Shown piece after piece: positions 12,575 to 22,949 of a stretch of DNA of 64,000 bases. The translations under genes were made by a program, and so were the position numbers. Below the pieces are notes generated by a model, which searched no databases, was not told the DNA's origin, and saw nothing but the letters and a program-made list of their open reading frames with translations. How positions within the stretch are numbered: position 1 is the stretch's first letter; every line of letters starts with the position of its first letter. The stretch comes from Pseudo-nitzschia pungens (lineage: Eukaryota; Bacillariophyta; Bacillariophyceae; Bacillariales; Bacillariaceae), in assembly GCA_037355855.1 (NCBI GenBank), contig CM074758.1, positions 717,001 through 781,000 on the forward strand, given 5' to 3'.

Positions 12575-13638
12575 CTCGGACCGTGCGTTGTGCTGTGCTG
12601 TGCTGTGCTGTGCTGTGTTGTGCTGTGTGTTGTGTTCCGTTCCGCAAGAATGGATTGCTGCTCGTGCAATAAAGCTCGGCTCGGCTCGGCTCTAGGCTAT
12701 TCTATTCTTCCCGGATGTTATGCTGTACGAACTGGTAGGTAAGTTACCCGTTTGTTTGTTTGCTATCGATTGATTCGATGGGATAACGTCGCAGTCCAGA
12801 GAGGCAGATGCGAGACGTTCCGATCGGTGTGAAACAACAATATAACCTTACTCTTTCATGTAAGGTTACCGTACAAGGAAGCCTTATCTCCAAAAGACTG
12901 ACTCCTGGTACGGTAATTACCTTACTGGGTAAACCTTACGCACTCTCTCAACGAAACGAGAAAAGACGAAAGACGATCGTTCGTGCCAGTAATAATCTTA
13001 CGGGTAAGTTACGGTAACCTTACTGGTAAGTTACTCTCCTTTTGTCACCCAATCGAACCGAATAGCTTGATGCCAATTGCCACGTGGAGGAAGGTTTGAA
13101 CCCGCCTCGATCCGACATCCAACAACAAGTGCGGTTTTGGCTGTTCGTTGTTCCCGGACCCAATTTTGTTTTGGTCTGGCCGTCATTCTCATTGTCATTC
13201 GCAATCCGCAAGAGACGAGAGACAAACCAAACCAAACCAAACAAGTAAGATTATCAAATACAGTAATCAAAACGATCTCAAGGATCAAGGATCGAAGGCC
13301 GGAGGAAGCCGCAGATGGATCGACATTCTTCTGGCTTCCGTGTCAAGGAACAGGGAACGCAACGGAGACCAACACACGACACACGACACACGATAGAAGA
13401 CAAATCAATCAACTCAATCGATCCATCATCATCATCATCTTTCATCATCTTTCATCATCATCATCTATTGGAGTGACAGCGCAAACCCCTTGGGCAATCC
13501 AATCCAGGGCTGCGGCACAACCCCTACGGTACTTGCACCAACGCATCGCTAGGAAGGGCAACAGCTTCCTGCAGTTCGAACTTCGAACGACGATTTAATC
13601 TTTCACTCATTCATTCAATCATTCATTCATTCGCCACC
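12575..13638. other. divergent SEC11/BUD13 intergenic region with motif cluster
   Basis: Candidate bidirectional promoter region. 12841-13035 carries a dense cluster of GTAAGGTTACC, TTACCGTA and CTTACTGGTAAGTTAC variants. Flanking it are a TGCTG repeat by SEC11 and CATCAT (13423-13467) and TTCA (13605-13632) repeats by BUD13. No coding frame is supported. Confidence 0.6.
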
Positions 13639-15409
13639 ATGCCCGGCAACAGCAAACTGGATTACCTCTCCAAGTACACGTCGTCGTCGTCGGCAGCGGG
13701 AGACGACGACCGCGGCCACGATCGCAAGGAACGAAGGTCCTCCAAAAATAAGAAGAAGAAGAAAAAAAAAAAGAAGGACCAAACGAACGAGTCGCCGAGA
13801 CGCTCCCGGGTGGCGGAGACCAACGTCGTGGACGAGGACGAGTTTCCGACCGGGGACAACGATCGCGACGGAGGAGCCGGAACCGGAGACCATCATCACG
13901 GCGACAGTTACTACGACGACGAGGACGGTCCCGTGGTCGTGAGGGATGCGGCGATGCCGACGAGCCACGCCGATGATGCTTGCGCCGACGGGGAAGGAAC
14001 CGATGCAGATTTCGATGCAACCGCAAATGCAAATGCAAATGCGCCGCGTGGGGTCTGGGGAAAGGTGTCGTTGTCGTTGTCGTCGTCGGGAGAGAATCGA
14101 CATCGACAACGGCAACGGCAACGGCAACGGCACGATTCGTCTTCGGAAGACGACGGCTTCGGCACGGGCAATCGATTGAGAGGCGGGAGGAGACAGAGGC
14201 ACGATTCCGATTCCGACTCGGACAGCAAGAGCAACGGCAATAGCAACGGCAATAGCAATAGCAACAGCAACAGCAACACGAGTGGGGGAAAACGAACCGA
14301 GCGACGACAACGTCACGATTCCGATTCGGACGAAGACGACGACGACGACGAAAGCGGCAAGGATGCTCACAGACAACCCGGAAAGAGGCGTCACGACTCG
14401 GACGATGACAGCGGAAGCGACGCGGATCGACAGCCAAGGCGGAGACGTCACGACTCGGACGATGAAAGCGGGAGTGACGAAGATCGACACCCCAGGCGGA
14501 GACGTTCACGACTCGGACGATGAAAGCGGAAGCGACGCGGATCGACAGCCCGGACGACGAAAACGATACGACTCGGACGATGAAAGCGGCAGTGATGCGG
14601 ACGAACAGCCCGGACGACGAAAACGATACGATTCGGATGCCAGCAGCGACAGCGACGGCAGTCGGCGACGGAAGCAACGCTCCGACTCGGAGGGAAGCAA
14701 TGCCAATCGCAGGCGACGCCATCGCCGCCGCCACGACTCGGATTCCGACTCCGACGCGGACTCGGAATCCGACAACGGCCGGGCCCGCATGTCCTCGGGA
14801 CACAGGGCCGGCCTGCAACACTACAGCGACTTTAACAAGGCCGAACGGACCATCCGGGCCCGAAAGCACGAGGACGCCATGGCCATGGTCGACAAGCACG
14901 GAATGGGAGAAACCGTTTACCGCGATTCGGACGGCCGCCGGACCACCGGCGGCAGCGGCAACGCCAGCGACGAGAGGGCGCGCGACAAAGCCGCCGCGGA
15001 GGAACGCCTCAACACCGGCGCCGTCCAGAAGCGAAACCGCGAGGCCGCGGAGCGCGAGATGGCCATTCTCCGGACCGATGGCTTTGCCCGGACCAGGGAC
15101 GACGACCGCCTCGAGGAGATCGCCAGGAACGAGATCCGGGCCGACGATCCCATGGCGCGCTTCGCGCTGGCCAAGCGGCGGAAGAAGGAGGAGAAGAACG
15201 CGAAGCGGGGCAACGACGGCGGTCGTTTCCCCTCCAAGCCGGTCTACAAGGGACCACCGGCGAGGGCGAATCGGTTCGGGATCCGACCCGGATACCGGTG
15301 GGACGGGGTCGATCGGGGGAACGGATTCGAGGACAAGCTTCTGGCCAAGCGATTCGGTTCCGGCCGCAAGGCGGAGCAAGCCTATCGATGGAGTTCCGCC
15401 GACATGTAA
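13639..15409 (+). CDS. BUD13: BUD13-like pre-mRNA splicing factor (one frame break)
   Basis: Subunit of the RES (retention and splicing) complex acting with the spliceosome in the nucleus. It starts MPGNSKLDYLSKYTSSSSA at 13639, matching the usual BUD13 N-terminus. The middle is a basic/acidic low-complexity region with about 18-residue RHDSDDESGSD...RR repeats, similar in style to RHD repeats of animal BUD13. The conserved C-terminal domain runs from QHYSDFNKAERTIRARKHED through GPPARANRFGIRPGYRWDGV to KAEQAYRWSSADM. The frame breaks inside the repeats: one unit reads gacgttcacgac where the neighbouring units read gacgtcacgac, an extra T at 14505/14506. Dropping it restores one frame of 589 aa. 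The preceding BUD13-specific repeats continue across the break, so indel or sequence error is more likely than two genes. Confidence 0.9.
14385..14640 (+). repeat. BUD13 intragenic minisatellite (about 54 bp units)
   Basis: Four to five imperfect units encode RHDSDDxSGSDxDRxPxR-type repeats. The one-base frame break lies in the third unit. Confidence 0.85.
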
Positions 15410-16104
15410 GGATGGGATGCGATGTCGTGGGATGTCATTTATATCACGAAATGTAATGGAATGCAATGCGAATGCAGTGCAACGGACCGGGCCACTGCGC
15501 CGCAAAATGGATTCGTCCAGTTGGGGGATTGCGAGAAAGCATTCCATAATATCTTTGTAGTTGGCTCGTCATAATTTCTTACCCGCCACCGACAGTGCAA
15601 GCGTACCGCGGATTGTACAGCATACAGCATACACAATCCGATGGAATACTAGTGCTAGTGATGCCATTCCATGAGACGAGCCGGTCGCTGCGAGAAGGCG
15701 CCATCCATTGGGGATTGCGATGAAGCATGGCGAACTCTTCTACCATTTTTACCGCAGAAAAGAATTAATTTCTATCCGTCGGTATCGTTGCAACGGCACC
15801 CTGCCGTGGATCGCCGGAAGCGCGGGAGTCCGTCACTCATTTTTCGTCACACCTGACCGCTCACTCCCCGATCCGGATTCCGCTACAGCGCGGGTCGGTA
15901 CCTTTTCGTCACCGCCCACTCTTTCCCGTCGGTGAACGAGGGAGGCGATCCAGTCCACGCAGTTTTGATTTTAAAGCATGGCCAATAACATTCTGTTTTA
16001 CCGCAGGGAACTTTATCTATCTAGAACCGCCTCTGCAATCTTGCCACGAATTCCTCACGGTACCGTATTCATGAACTGATTCATTCACCCACTCACTCAC
16101 TCAC
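15410..16104. other. convergent spacer
   Basis: Lies between the BUD13 stop (+) and the glutamine cyclotransferase stop (-). It has short gatgt/aatgc repeats near 15415-15480 and a TCAC tract (about 16083-16110) adjoining the downstream stop. No supported gene. Confidence 0.55.
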
Positions 16105-17371
16105 TCACTCCGCGATCCGGATCCGGTACATCGCGGGCCAGTACTTCCCCGTCACCAGCCATTCCTTCCCATCGGTGAACGGGAGAACGGCGATCCCGTT
16201 CAGGCAGTCCTCGCCCTTCCCGCGGGACTCCCGGGGCCGCAACCGGCCCAGATCGTAGGCCCGCACAACGATCCCCGTCACCGGATCGATCCGGAGCACA
16301 ATGTCCTCGTACCACTTGTTGGCCAGAACCGTGCCCGTGTGCGGGTCCCACTCCAGCTCGTTGAGGTGGCGGAGGGCGAATCCCCCCCCCCGGGGATGGA
16401 TCAGGACGTTCCCATCCTCGTCCACCAGCTCGTCGAAACGGACGGGGATCGGTTTCCGCGAGGGGATCGCCACAAAGTCCGAATCCCAAAAGTGGAGGAG
16501 GTCCGATCCGTCCGAGACCACAAAGATTCGCTCGGAGGGATCAAAGGCGATTCCCCATCCTTCCCCCGTGGTGGTCGGGGAGGGCCACGGGGAAATCGTC
16601 TTTGTCAGCTCGAGGGTGTTGGCGTCGTAGACCAGGATGGATGACTCCTTCCAGGTCAGGACGGCCAGGAGTTCCCTTCCATCCCCGTCGGTATAGTGGG
16701 TCGATCCCTCCCCGAAGAGTCGCGCGGCCATGGTTGATTCTCGGAGCACCGTGCCGGTGGCCAGGTCCCAGGTCCGCACCAGAGAGTCTCCGTACATGCC
16801 CGTCGACTCGGTGACCAGGAGGCGGGGTGACCGTTCGTCGTTCGGGTCCTTCGTCCCCGTCTTCGGACGCGCACGACGCGGGATTCTCGCTCGCGTCGCA
16901 GGTGCCGGGACCGCTGTTGTCTCCGGCCTTTCGACCACTCTCGATTGCCGATGCCGGATGGATTTCGAGTCCCTGCGTGAACGAGGAAGGATCGTGCGCA
17001 TGGGTTTCGATCAGTTCCCAGCTTCGATCGAGGACGGCCGTAGTTCTCGCGTTGGCATTGGTTTCCGGATCCGCCTTGCCCTCGGCTGCAGCGAACGGGA
17101 TCCCCCCGTACAGCAGCACGCCGAGCACAGCGATCGCGCCAATCCCGAGCACCAGTCCCCTTCGAACACGGGATCGGTTCATTGCGCTTGTTCTTGTCTT
17201 TGTTCGAAGAGGATTGCGCGATGTTCTTCCCCTGGGAAGCTTCGTGCCCCCCGAGTTCTTCGTTGTCATAGTGGTGGTTGCCAGTTTTGGTCGATCCGTA
17301 ATCGCAAATGCTTGTCCGTCGAAGGATGCTGATTGGCGCGTATGCGTGTTCCTGTAGTGGACGGGTCTCAT
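16105..17371 (-). CDS. glutaminyl-peptide cyclotransferase, plant/bacterial beta-propeller type (one frame break)
   Basis: Family of glutamine cyclotransferases that convert N-terminal Gln to pyroglutamate in secretory compartments. After a basic head there is a signal-anchor (GLVLGIGAIAVLGVLLYGG), then the family start block SWELIETHAHDPSSFTQGLE. The C-terminal propeller blades include LLVTESTGMYGDSLVRTWDL, GWGIAFDPSERIFVVSDGSD, LNELEWDPHTGTVLANKWYE and LNGIAVLPFTDGKEWLVTGK. Two frames are needed, offset by +1. Removing one base of the C run at 16855-16858 (a GGGG on the coding strand) makes a continuous 421-aa protein and places TKDPNDERSPRLLVTESTG in frame. Start choice is open: 17371, 17269 (MTTKNSGG) or a later Met before the anchor. 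A Ser/Asp-rich insertion sits between the first two blades. Confidence 0.85.
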
Positions 17372-17905
17372 CCTTGATGTGGGGAATATTGCAACAGAAG
17401 ATGTCTCTCTTTGTGGAAGATCAATGCAGTGATACCGTAAGATTACCTTTGTTCCTCAAAAAGTTTAAAGTTCAGCCTTTATGCTGATTTCTGATTCTAA
17501 GATGATTGATGAAACTTATTGCTAATTGTTCTCTTTGTTGCCGTTGGAGACTGGAGACTCTTCGTACGAGTACCTTACTGTGTCTTGTTTTAAGATAATT
17601 ACCTAACGTATGCGTATCATAGTATCATACTTACAAGTAAGGAACTCCTATGTACAAGTCGTACGTACCATAACTGGTAAACGCATCGTTCGAGCGATGC
17701 GACACATGGGTCATAAATTTCCATGACCCGTCGATCCAAAACTCGAAACACGACCCAATCGTCTCAACTTCGGTAGATGATTCTGGAAGACTCTTTTAAA
17801 AAAGACATCATCTTTAAATACTACAAAACGCAATCGTCGTCCAGGTCACAGACAGCAACATTTCAACCAATAACTGAACTAATGCTTCTTCGTACATTCT
17901 AACTC
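17372..17905. other. spacer, start of repeat array
   Basis: AT-rich upstream region with ccgtaag/gtacgagtacctta motifs (17435-17690) and a perfect 7-bp inverted repeat ggtcat...atgacc near 17708-17730. From about 17740 it shows weak similarity to the following tandem array. No gene seen. Confidence 0.5.
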
Positions 17906-18525
17906 ACTGGTAACTCGACCAGTTACAGGGTCGTACCCCCAGGATCGTGTCCTGCAACTTTTTTTCTTTTGTCCCCAGAGAAACACGACTCAACCACCAT
18001 TTCGACTTCGGTGAACTCTAATCTTTAAGTATTCCAAATTACCTGATTCAAGCAGGACACTCACAGCAATACCTCTCTACCAAAATTTATCTCTCAACTC
18101 AACCTTGGAGGGTGGCTCCCTCCGGTTCGTGTCCTGTTTCTCTTTTTCTTTTGTCCGCGGAAAAACACGACTCAACCATCTCGACTTTGGTCGACTCTCA
18201 TCTTTAAGTATTCCAAAACACCCACCTCGGCCAGGACACTCACAGCAATACCTCTCTCCCAAAATTTATCTCTTGAAGCAACCTTGGAGGGTGGCTCCTT
18301 CTGGTTCGTGTCCTGTTTCTCTTTTTCTTTTGTCCCCGGAGAAACACGACTCAACCACTCGAGGTCGACTCTCATCTTTAAGTATTGCAAAACACCAAAC
18401 TTCGACAGGTCACTCACAGCAATATCTCCCTCTCTCAATCATTTCTCTCCCAAAGCAACCTTGGAGGGTGGCTCCCTCTGGTTCGTGTCCTGTTTCTCTT
18501 TTTCTTTTGTCCGCGGAGGGCATGT
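17906..18525. repeat. tandem repeat array, about 178-bp unit
   Basis: Three well-conserved copies of a block beginning ccttggagggtggctcc start at 18103, 18282 and 18459 (spacing 179 and 177). A diverged copy begins near 17920 and a weaker one further upstream. Each unit contains gttcgtgtcctgtttctc, a tttttcttttgtcc tract, acacgactcaacca, ctcatctttaagtatt and cactcacagcaatatc. No reading frame persists across units, so this looks like noncoding satellite or a repeated RNA/regulatory unit. Confidence 0.85.
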
Positions 18526-18871
18526 CCATTTGCGGATCGTCAGAATCGAATGAATCCATCTCACCATGTCTCTGGCTTCCACACCACAACCCAATCCAAT
18601 CTGAGACTCCTTTTTGTGCCAATGATTCTATTACTCCGTATAATGTAGATATAAGTACCGTAGCCCAGAATCGAATAGATCCAAAGCTTCTCAGAGTCCT
18701 TTTGGTTCTAAAACTCAATAGCACACTTAAAACCAAGTGATATTCGGAATCACACCCAAATCAAAACCATTCACATTTTCTAGACTTCAACCGAAATAAA
18801 ATAGAAAACATTACAACAATACCGGTAAGGTAAGAAGATGATCTGACTCACCATTACTTGCCTATTCATCG

Positions 18872-19000
18872 ATGATGGTGACTTCCGAACGCCCTGCAAT
18901 CCCACCACTGATCGACCCGGCTGCACCTGTTCCTGAGGATCCCCTACCGGTTGACGTCGAAGGCGGGCTCTGCCACTACGGCCTTTGGCAAAGGCTGTAG
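18872..19000 (+). CDS. short possible ORF (42 aa), probably degenerate
   Basis: ATG 18872 reads MMVTSERPAIPPLIDP and stays Pro-rich up to a stop that lies within the large hairpin at 18953-19023. Just beyond, in another frame, SAPAFYVPRALGSPMEKTN and ILAQAMRVLRADEKAMMEEA read like protein up to a stop at about 19158. Together they suggest a decayed gene fragment, perhaps of a retroelement gag, but no domain was recognised. It could equally be chance. Confidence 0.2.
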   Translation: MMVTSERPAIPPLIDPAAPVPEDPLPVDVEGGLCHYGLWQRL

Positions 19001-19023
19001 TGTCAGCGCCCGCCTTCTACGTC
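18953..19023. repeat. 71-bp near-perfect hairpin
   Basis: Arm 18953-18987 is the reverse complement of 18989-19023 at 31 of 35 positions, with a single-base centre. Each arm contains GAAGGCGGGC or its complement. See also the hairpins at 19057-19085 and 19318-19365. Confidence 0.9.
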
Positions 19024-19056
19024 CCCCGTGCTCTCGGTTCTCCGATGGAAAAAACC

Positions 19057-19085
19057 AACGATCCTTCTCCGACCGAAGGATCGTT
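19057..19085. repeat. perfect 11-bp inverted repeat, 7-nt loop
   Basis: AACGATCCTTC pairs with GAAGGATCGTT around the loop TCCGACC. Confidence 0.9.
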
Positions 19086-19317
19086 GATTACCATTCTCGC
19101 GCAAGCCATGAGGGTGCTCCGCGCGGATGAAAAGGCGATGATGGAGGAAGCGAAGGGTTGACGGCTAATTCCATTTCTTCCGACGACGACGGAGGATACT
19201 CGTAGTCGTCGTCCAAAGACGTGGAATTTGCAGTCGAACTTTCGCTTTCTCGAAGCCTTTTCATCCTCCGCAAGCAAGCGCCAATTGAAAGGCGCAACAA
19301 GGGAAAACGAGACGTTT

Positions 19318-19365
19318 CTTCGGGAATTGACGATACTTTGTCTTCGGTGTCGTCAATCCCCGAAG
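19318..19365. repeat. 16-bp inverted repeat (15/16), 16-nt loop
   Basis: CTTCGGGAATTGACGA at 19318-19333 pairs with TCGTCAATCCCCGAAG at 19350-19365 with one mismatch. Confidence 0.9.
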
Positions 19366-19430
19366 CCCTGTCTCCTTTTTCCTTGTTCCGTCAGCGAGGT
19401 GCGAAATTTCCCCCGGTTCATGCAAAGGCG

Positions 19431-19488
19431 AAGGCGTAAACCGAGATTGGGATAAGGCCAAGGCGTAAACCGAGGCTTGGATAAGGCC
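19431..19488. repeat. 29-bp direct repeat, two copies
   Basis: Units 19431-19459 and 19460-19488 share aaggcgtaaaccgag and ggataaggcc and differ at only a few central bases. Confidence 0.85.
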
Positions 19489-19571
19489 GTTCCGGGGATA
19501 ACTCCGTTCCTGCACGGCGAAAGAAACTAGAATGCAATGCAATGCAATCACACATACGATACAAACTTTCT

Positions 19572-22500
19572 CTATCCGTGCACTCGACGTGTGTATTCTA
19601 TCAATAATATAACTAGTAATCCACGACGATTTCGCCGTCCCTCTCGGATCCATCGGCGTGGACGACCACCATGATCCGCACGATGCGGCCGCAGCAATGA
19701 GTTCACCAACTGGTTCTCTCGGTCGTCCGGCACGTTGCAAATCACGCTCCAGGTGGCCGCCTTGCCGGCCATCGTCACCTTGACGTGGCTCGCATCGACC
19801 ACGGGAACAAACAGGTACACGTGGCCGTTACGTTTCAGCTCGGTCTTGAGGCAGATCGTCACCCTGTTCGAGGAGGAGGACGAAGGTGGTGACATGTCAA
19901 AGGACAAGACCTCGTGGCCGCACGAGAAATGAATGTCGCTTCCGATGTATTGTGGCTTGGTAGGAGTGACCTTTCGGATGTGAAAAATCTCGGTTTCGTG
20001 CGCCAGCAAATACTTGGTGATGGGGTAGGGATCGTTGTCGTGGCTTTCCTTCAGCGACAGGTACTTGTACCGTCCGGACCAGGTCGAAAACACGTGGTAA
20101 CCACCGGCACTACCCATTCCGTCCTGGTCGGCGGACTTCGGAGAGTTCGCATCGCCGTGGGCCCCCCAACCGGTCTCCGGAGGCGAGTATATTGCCAAGC
20201 GGGGAATCTGCATGTACTTTGGCTGATCGGACCAGTTGGACAGCGAAATCATCGTCCAGGTTCCCATTCCTTTCGCAACATGGATGCAACTCCTGGTCCG
20301 CTCGCGAGCGTTGAACGCCTTGCTTTGGACAAACGCGCTTTGTTGTCCAAAGAAGGTGGCCTCGGCGCTATAATCTTCTTTCCGAAGGCTTTGTTGGAAA
20401 CTTTCCGAGGAACGGAAACGTTCGAGGTTTCGGTATCGATCCGTGCACCACAGGCGAATCAACGACGGCATTCCCTTGTCCTTGGTCGTGTGGAGATCCA
20501 GAACAACTCCCGAGACTCCCGTCATGGGGAATATCCGGCTGAGAATTTTCATCCGCTCCTGGCTGACCTTGGTCAGGTCGTCCGAAACCAACAACATTCC
20601 ACACGTCATGGCGATGATCGAAGCAGCGCTCGCCACTTCTTCGTTTGTGAGCTTGGTGCTCTCCCCGAGCAACAAGCAATCCGGATCGTTTTGCCACCAC
20701 CTGTGACCCATCGGTGCTCGGCTCATGCTGTTGCGGATCATGCCTCTCAGAGACGGCAGGGTCCCGTTGTCCCACCACGGCAGGGGGAGCTCGGGATACC
20801 ACGTTGGTCCGGTGTCGGCCGAAACACGCATGCCGTCGATGTATCCGATGCCGGAGGCCATCGGGCACCCGCAACCAATCAAAAACACGTCGGGTCCCGC
20901 TGCCTCTCGAATCGTCTGCAATGCCAGGTGCATCGCTTCGGCCCGCGTCATCGACATGTCGTACTTGCCGTTGCCCTCCAGGCACGCCGCATACAAAAAG
21001 TCGATTTTCAGCACCCGAAATCCCCAGTCCTCGACGGCCCTGCGAACGGATTTGAAAACGTGCTCTCGCACCCGGGGATTGGTGGCATCCAATCCATAAA
21101 AGAATTTTCCGCAATTGGACGAATTCGCGGGATAGCCTCTGTCGTTTTTGATGATCCATTCCGGATGATTCTCGGCGAGCTTGGAATGCTTGTCGGCGGT
21201 AAAGGGTGCCATCCACAATCCCGGTCTCATTCGAGAGGAAGCAATATCGTTGGCAACTACGTCCATGGTGGTAAATTTCCCCGGCTTGAGGGAATCCCAA
21301 TCTCCCCAAGCTGTCATGTACCCATCATCGACCATTGCCATGTTCGTAGGAACCCGATTTTTAATTGTAGCCAGCCTATTGAAGTTCGACCTCAGATTTT
21401 CTTCCGTAATGTTCTCGTAGTAATGGTACCAGCTGCACCACCCGGTGAGAAGAGGCCCGTTTTGCAGTGGTTTTGCCTGATTGTGGGCAGCCGCCGCGTG
21501 CAAATAATGCACCATGGGCTCCTCGTCGTATCGATGCGGTGTGATCAACTGCGCGTAGGCCCAATCGGTGCTCACGTGGGAATTCACCATGGCATCGTGC
21601 GAGGCGTGCATCGTGACCTGCCGCAATCGATCGTCGATCGAAACGACACCGAACTGCTTGTGTTGGGACAGCCATCCGCAAACCAGTGCCGGTCCACCGT
21701 CTTCGTCCATGATTCCGTCTCGCGCGGTCGTCACGCAAGCGAAAAAGTCGGATTTGTATCGTGGTTTCTTTTTGCCGCCCCGGAGTGGAACCGCCGACGA
21801 CTCGAACAATTGGGGATTGCACACGTTGGTTTGCCATCCGGCCGCGGGCAGGACGGTGGTCGGGGTCATCGGCAGGCATCCTCCGAGGTTGAACGCCGCG
21901 GAAAACACATTAGGCATGGCCGAAACCGGCTGGGTTTCCCCTTTCCACACCGATCCGGTAAATGACCAGCTCTGGTAGCCTTCGATGTACACGGACGTGG
22001 CGGGTTCTGTCAGGTCCACCGAGCCGTCCAAAACAGTAATGGTATCTAGCGTCATGGAATTGTCCGACTGACGAGGAGGCACATCCACCTTCCAGAGCAA
22101 CGGTGGGTCGTGACTGTGGCAGCACAAGTTGGCCTCCAGTGGCACGGCAAAGGTCAGTACGATGTGACTGCTGCCGCCGGGGAGGTTGTCTTCGGGCTCG
22201 GTAAACCGAGTCCACGACCGTTCTTGCTGCCGGTCAGCACGTTCTTGGTGCAGATCGAGGTAAACTCGAAACTCGGGTGGCGGAGTCATTGCATCGTCGA
22301 GATCCATGGTTCCGAGGGGATTCAAAAAAATCCGGATCGCCTGGCAGCGTCCCATGCCGCGAATGGTAGTTTCCACTTTTTCCGTCTTGTAGATGTCCTC
22401 CGTGGAGTACACCTCCCATATCTGCTCGTCGTCTATCTCATCCGGACATCCACAACACGACGACATAGCTTTCCACAGGGATCGTCGGCGTTTGCCCTGC

Positions 22501-22949
22501 GTGAATTCGGGGATGCTCTGCCAAGCTGGTCGGTAGGAGAGTCGCAGCAAAGTCGACGACTCCAGCTTTAGACCATGAACCGAGCTGTAATATTTCCAAC
22601 AATTTTTCTTCCTCGCACCCTCGTGGCAAATGTCGTCATCGTCGTCGCCCGCTGCCGCGAGGTCCCCCCCTTCGTCATCCAGCAATGATTTCGTTTCGCT
22701 GAGCTTGAGGTCGGTGATGGACGATTGTTCGGAAACCGTCGTCGTCGAAGACGATTGCCGTTGATCGAGTTCTTTCTTGTTCCGCAAATCGTAGGAATTG
22801 CTGCTCGGGGGATCCGATCCTCCGCTCTGGACAGAGATCAATTCAACCGATCTCTCCTCTTCGCCGGACGGTCTTTGCGTTCCATCCGAATGGGACGACG
22901 GTGGAAGCGTCAAAGAAAATATCCATTTTTCTTGCGGCAGGTCTCCCAT
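19572..22949 (-). CDS. GH36-type alpha-galactosidase / raffinose synthase-like protein
   Basis: Glycoside hydrolase clan GH-D protein of about 1110-1125 aa, acting on or transferring alpha-galactosyl groups. Key blocks: GWCSWYHYYENITEENLR (about residue 505), MAMVDDGYMTAWGDW, RPGLWMAPF, VLKIDFLYAA with the probable nucleophile Asp (about 650), VFLIGCGCPMASGIGYIDGM and RVSADTGPTW with the probable acid/base Asp (about 711), then HRWWQNDPDCLLL. The N-terminal 170 residues are Ser/Asp-rich and not conserved. There is no signal peptide, so cytosolic action is likely. The frame as read ends RPHRADHGGRPRRW... at 19572. A +1 frame entered near 19700-19740 instead ends GRIVRIMVVVHADG...EIVVDY at 19613, a more natural beta-sandwich end, and gives exactly 1111 codons after one base is removed. 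A one-base indel near the 3' end is therefore suspected. Hydrolase or synthase activity cannot be told apart here. Confidence 0.88.
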   Translation of the reverse strand: MGDLPQEKWIFSLTLPPSSHSDGTQRPSGEEERSVELISVQSGGSDPPSSNSYDLRNKKELDQRQSSSTTTVSEQSSITDLKLSETKSLLDDEGGDLAAAGDDDDDICHEGARKKNCWKYYSSVHGLKLESSTLLRLSYRPAWQSIPEFTQGKRRRSLWKAMSSCCGCPDEIDDEQIWEVYSTEDIYKTEKVETTIRGMGRCQAIRIFLNPLGTMDLDDAMTPPPEFRVYLDLHQERADRQQERSWTRFTEPEDNLPGGSSHIVLTFAVPLEANLCCHSHDPPLLWKVDVPPRQSDNSMTLDTITVLDGSVDLTEPATSVYIEGYQSWSFTGSVWKGETQPVSAMPNVFSAAFNLGGCLPMTPTTVLPAAGWQTNVCNPQLFESSAVPLRGGKKKPRYKSDFFACVTTARDGIMDEDGGPALVCGWLSQHKQFGVVSIDDRLRQVTMHASHDAMVNSHVSTDWAYAQLITPHRYDEEPMVHYLHAAAAHNQAKPLQNGPLLTGWCSWYHYYENITEENLRSNFNRLATIKNRVPTNMAMVDDGYMTAWGDWDSLKPGKFTTMDVVANDIASSRMRPGLWMAPFTADKHSKLAENHPEWIIKNDRGYPANSSNCGKFFYGLDATNPRVREHVFKSVRRAVEDWGFRVLKIDFLYAACLEGNGKYDMSMTRAEAMHLALQTIREAAGPDVFLIGCGCPMASGIGYIDGMRVSADTGPTWYPELPLPWWDNGTLPSLRGMIRNSMSRAPMGHRWWQNDPDCLLLGESTKLTNEEVASAASIIAMTCGMLLVSDDLTKVSQERMKILSRIFPMTGVSGVVLDLHTTKDKGMPSLIRLWCTDRYRNLERFRSSESFQQSLRKEDYSAEATFFGQQSAFVQSKAFNARERTRSCIHVAKGMGTWTMISLSNWSDQPKYMQIPRLAIYSPPETGWGAHGDANSPKSADQDGMGSAGGYHVFSTWSGRYKYLSLKESHDNDPYPITKYLLAHETEIFHIRKVTPTKPQYIGSDIHFSCGHEVLSFDMSPPSSSSSNRVTICLKTELKRNGHVYLFVPVVDASHVKVTMAGKAATWSVICNVPDDRENQLVNSLLRPHRADHGGRPRRWIREGRRNRRGLLVILLIEYTRRVHG

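Noticed and set aside
13080..13110. tRNA-like ggtttgaacc element (also near 32540)
   Set aside because: Resembles a T-arm only; no acceptor stem, D-arm or anticodon arm could be paired around it.
13619..15547. 642-aa open frame on minus
   Set aside because: Antisense to BUD13; Arg/Val-rich translation of repeats.
17906..18525. CRISPR-like array
   Set aside because: Units are about 178 bp without short repeat/variable spacer structure, and the genome is eukaryotic.
19914..21965. 683-aa open frame on plus
   Set aside because: Antisense shadow of the GH36 gene; composition rich in His/Arg/Gly with no domain, while the minus frame has clear catalytic motifs.
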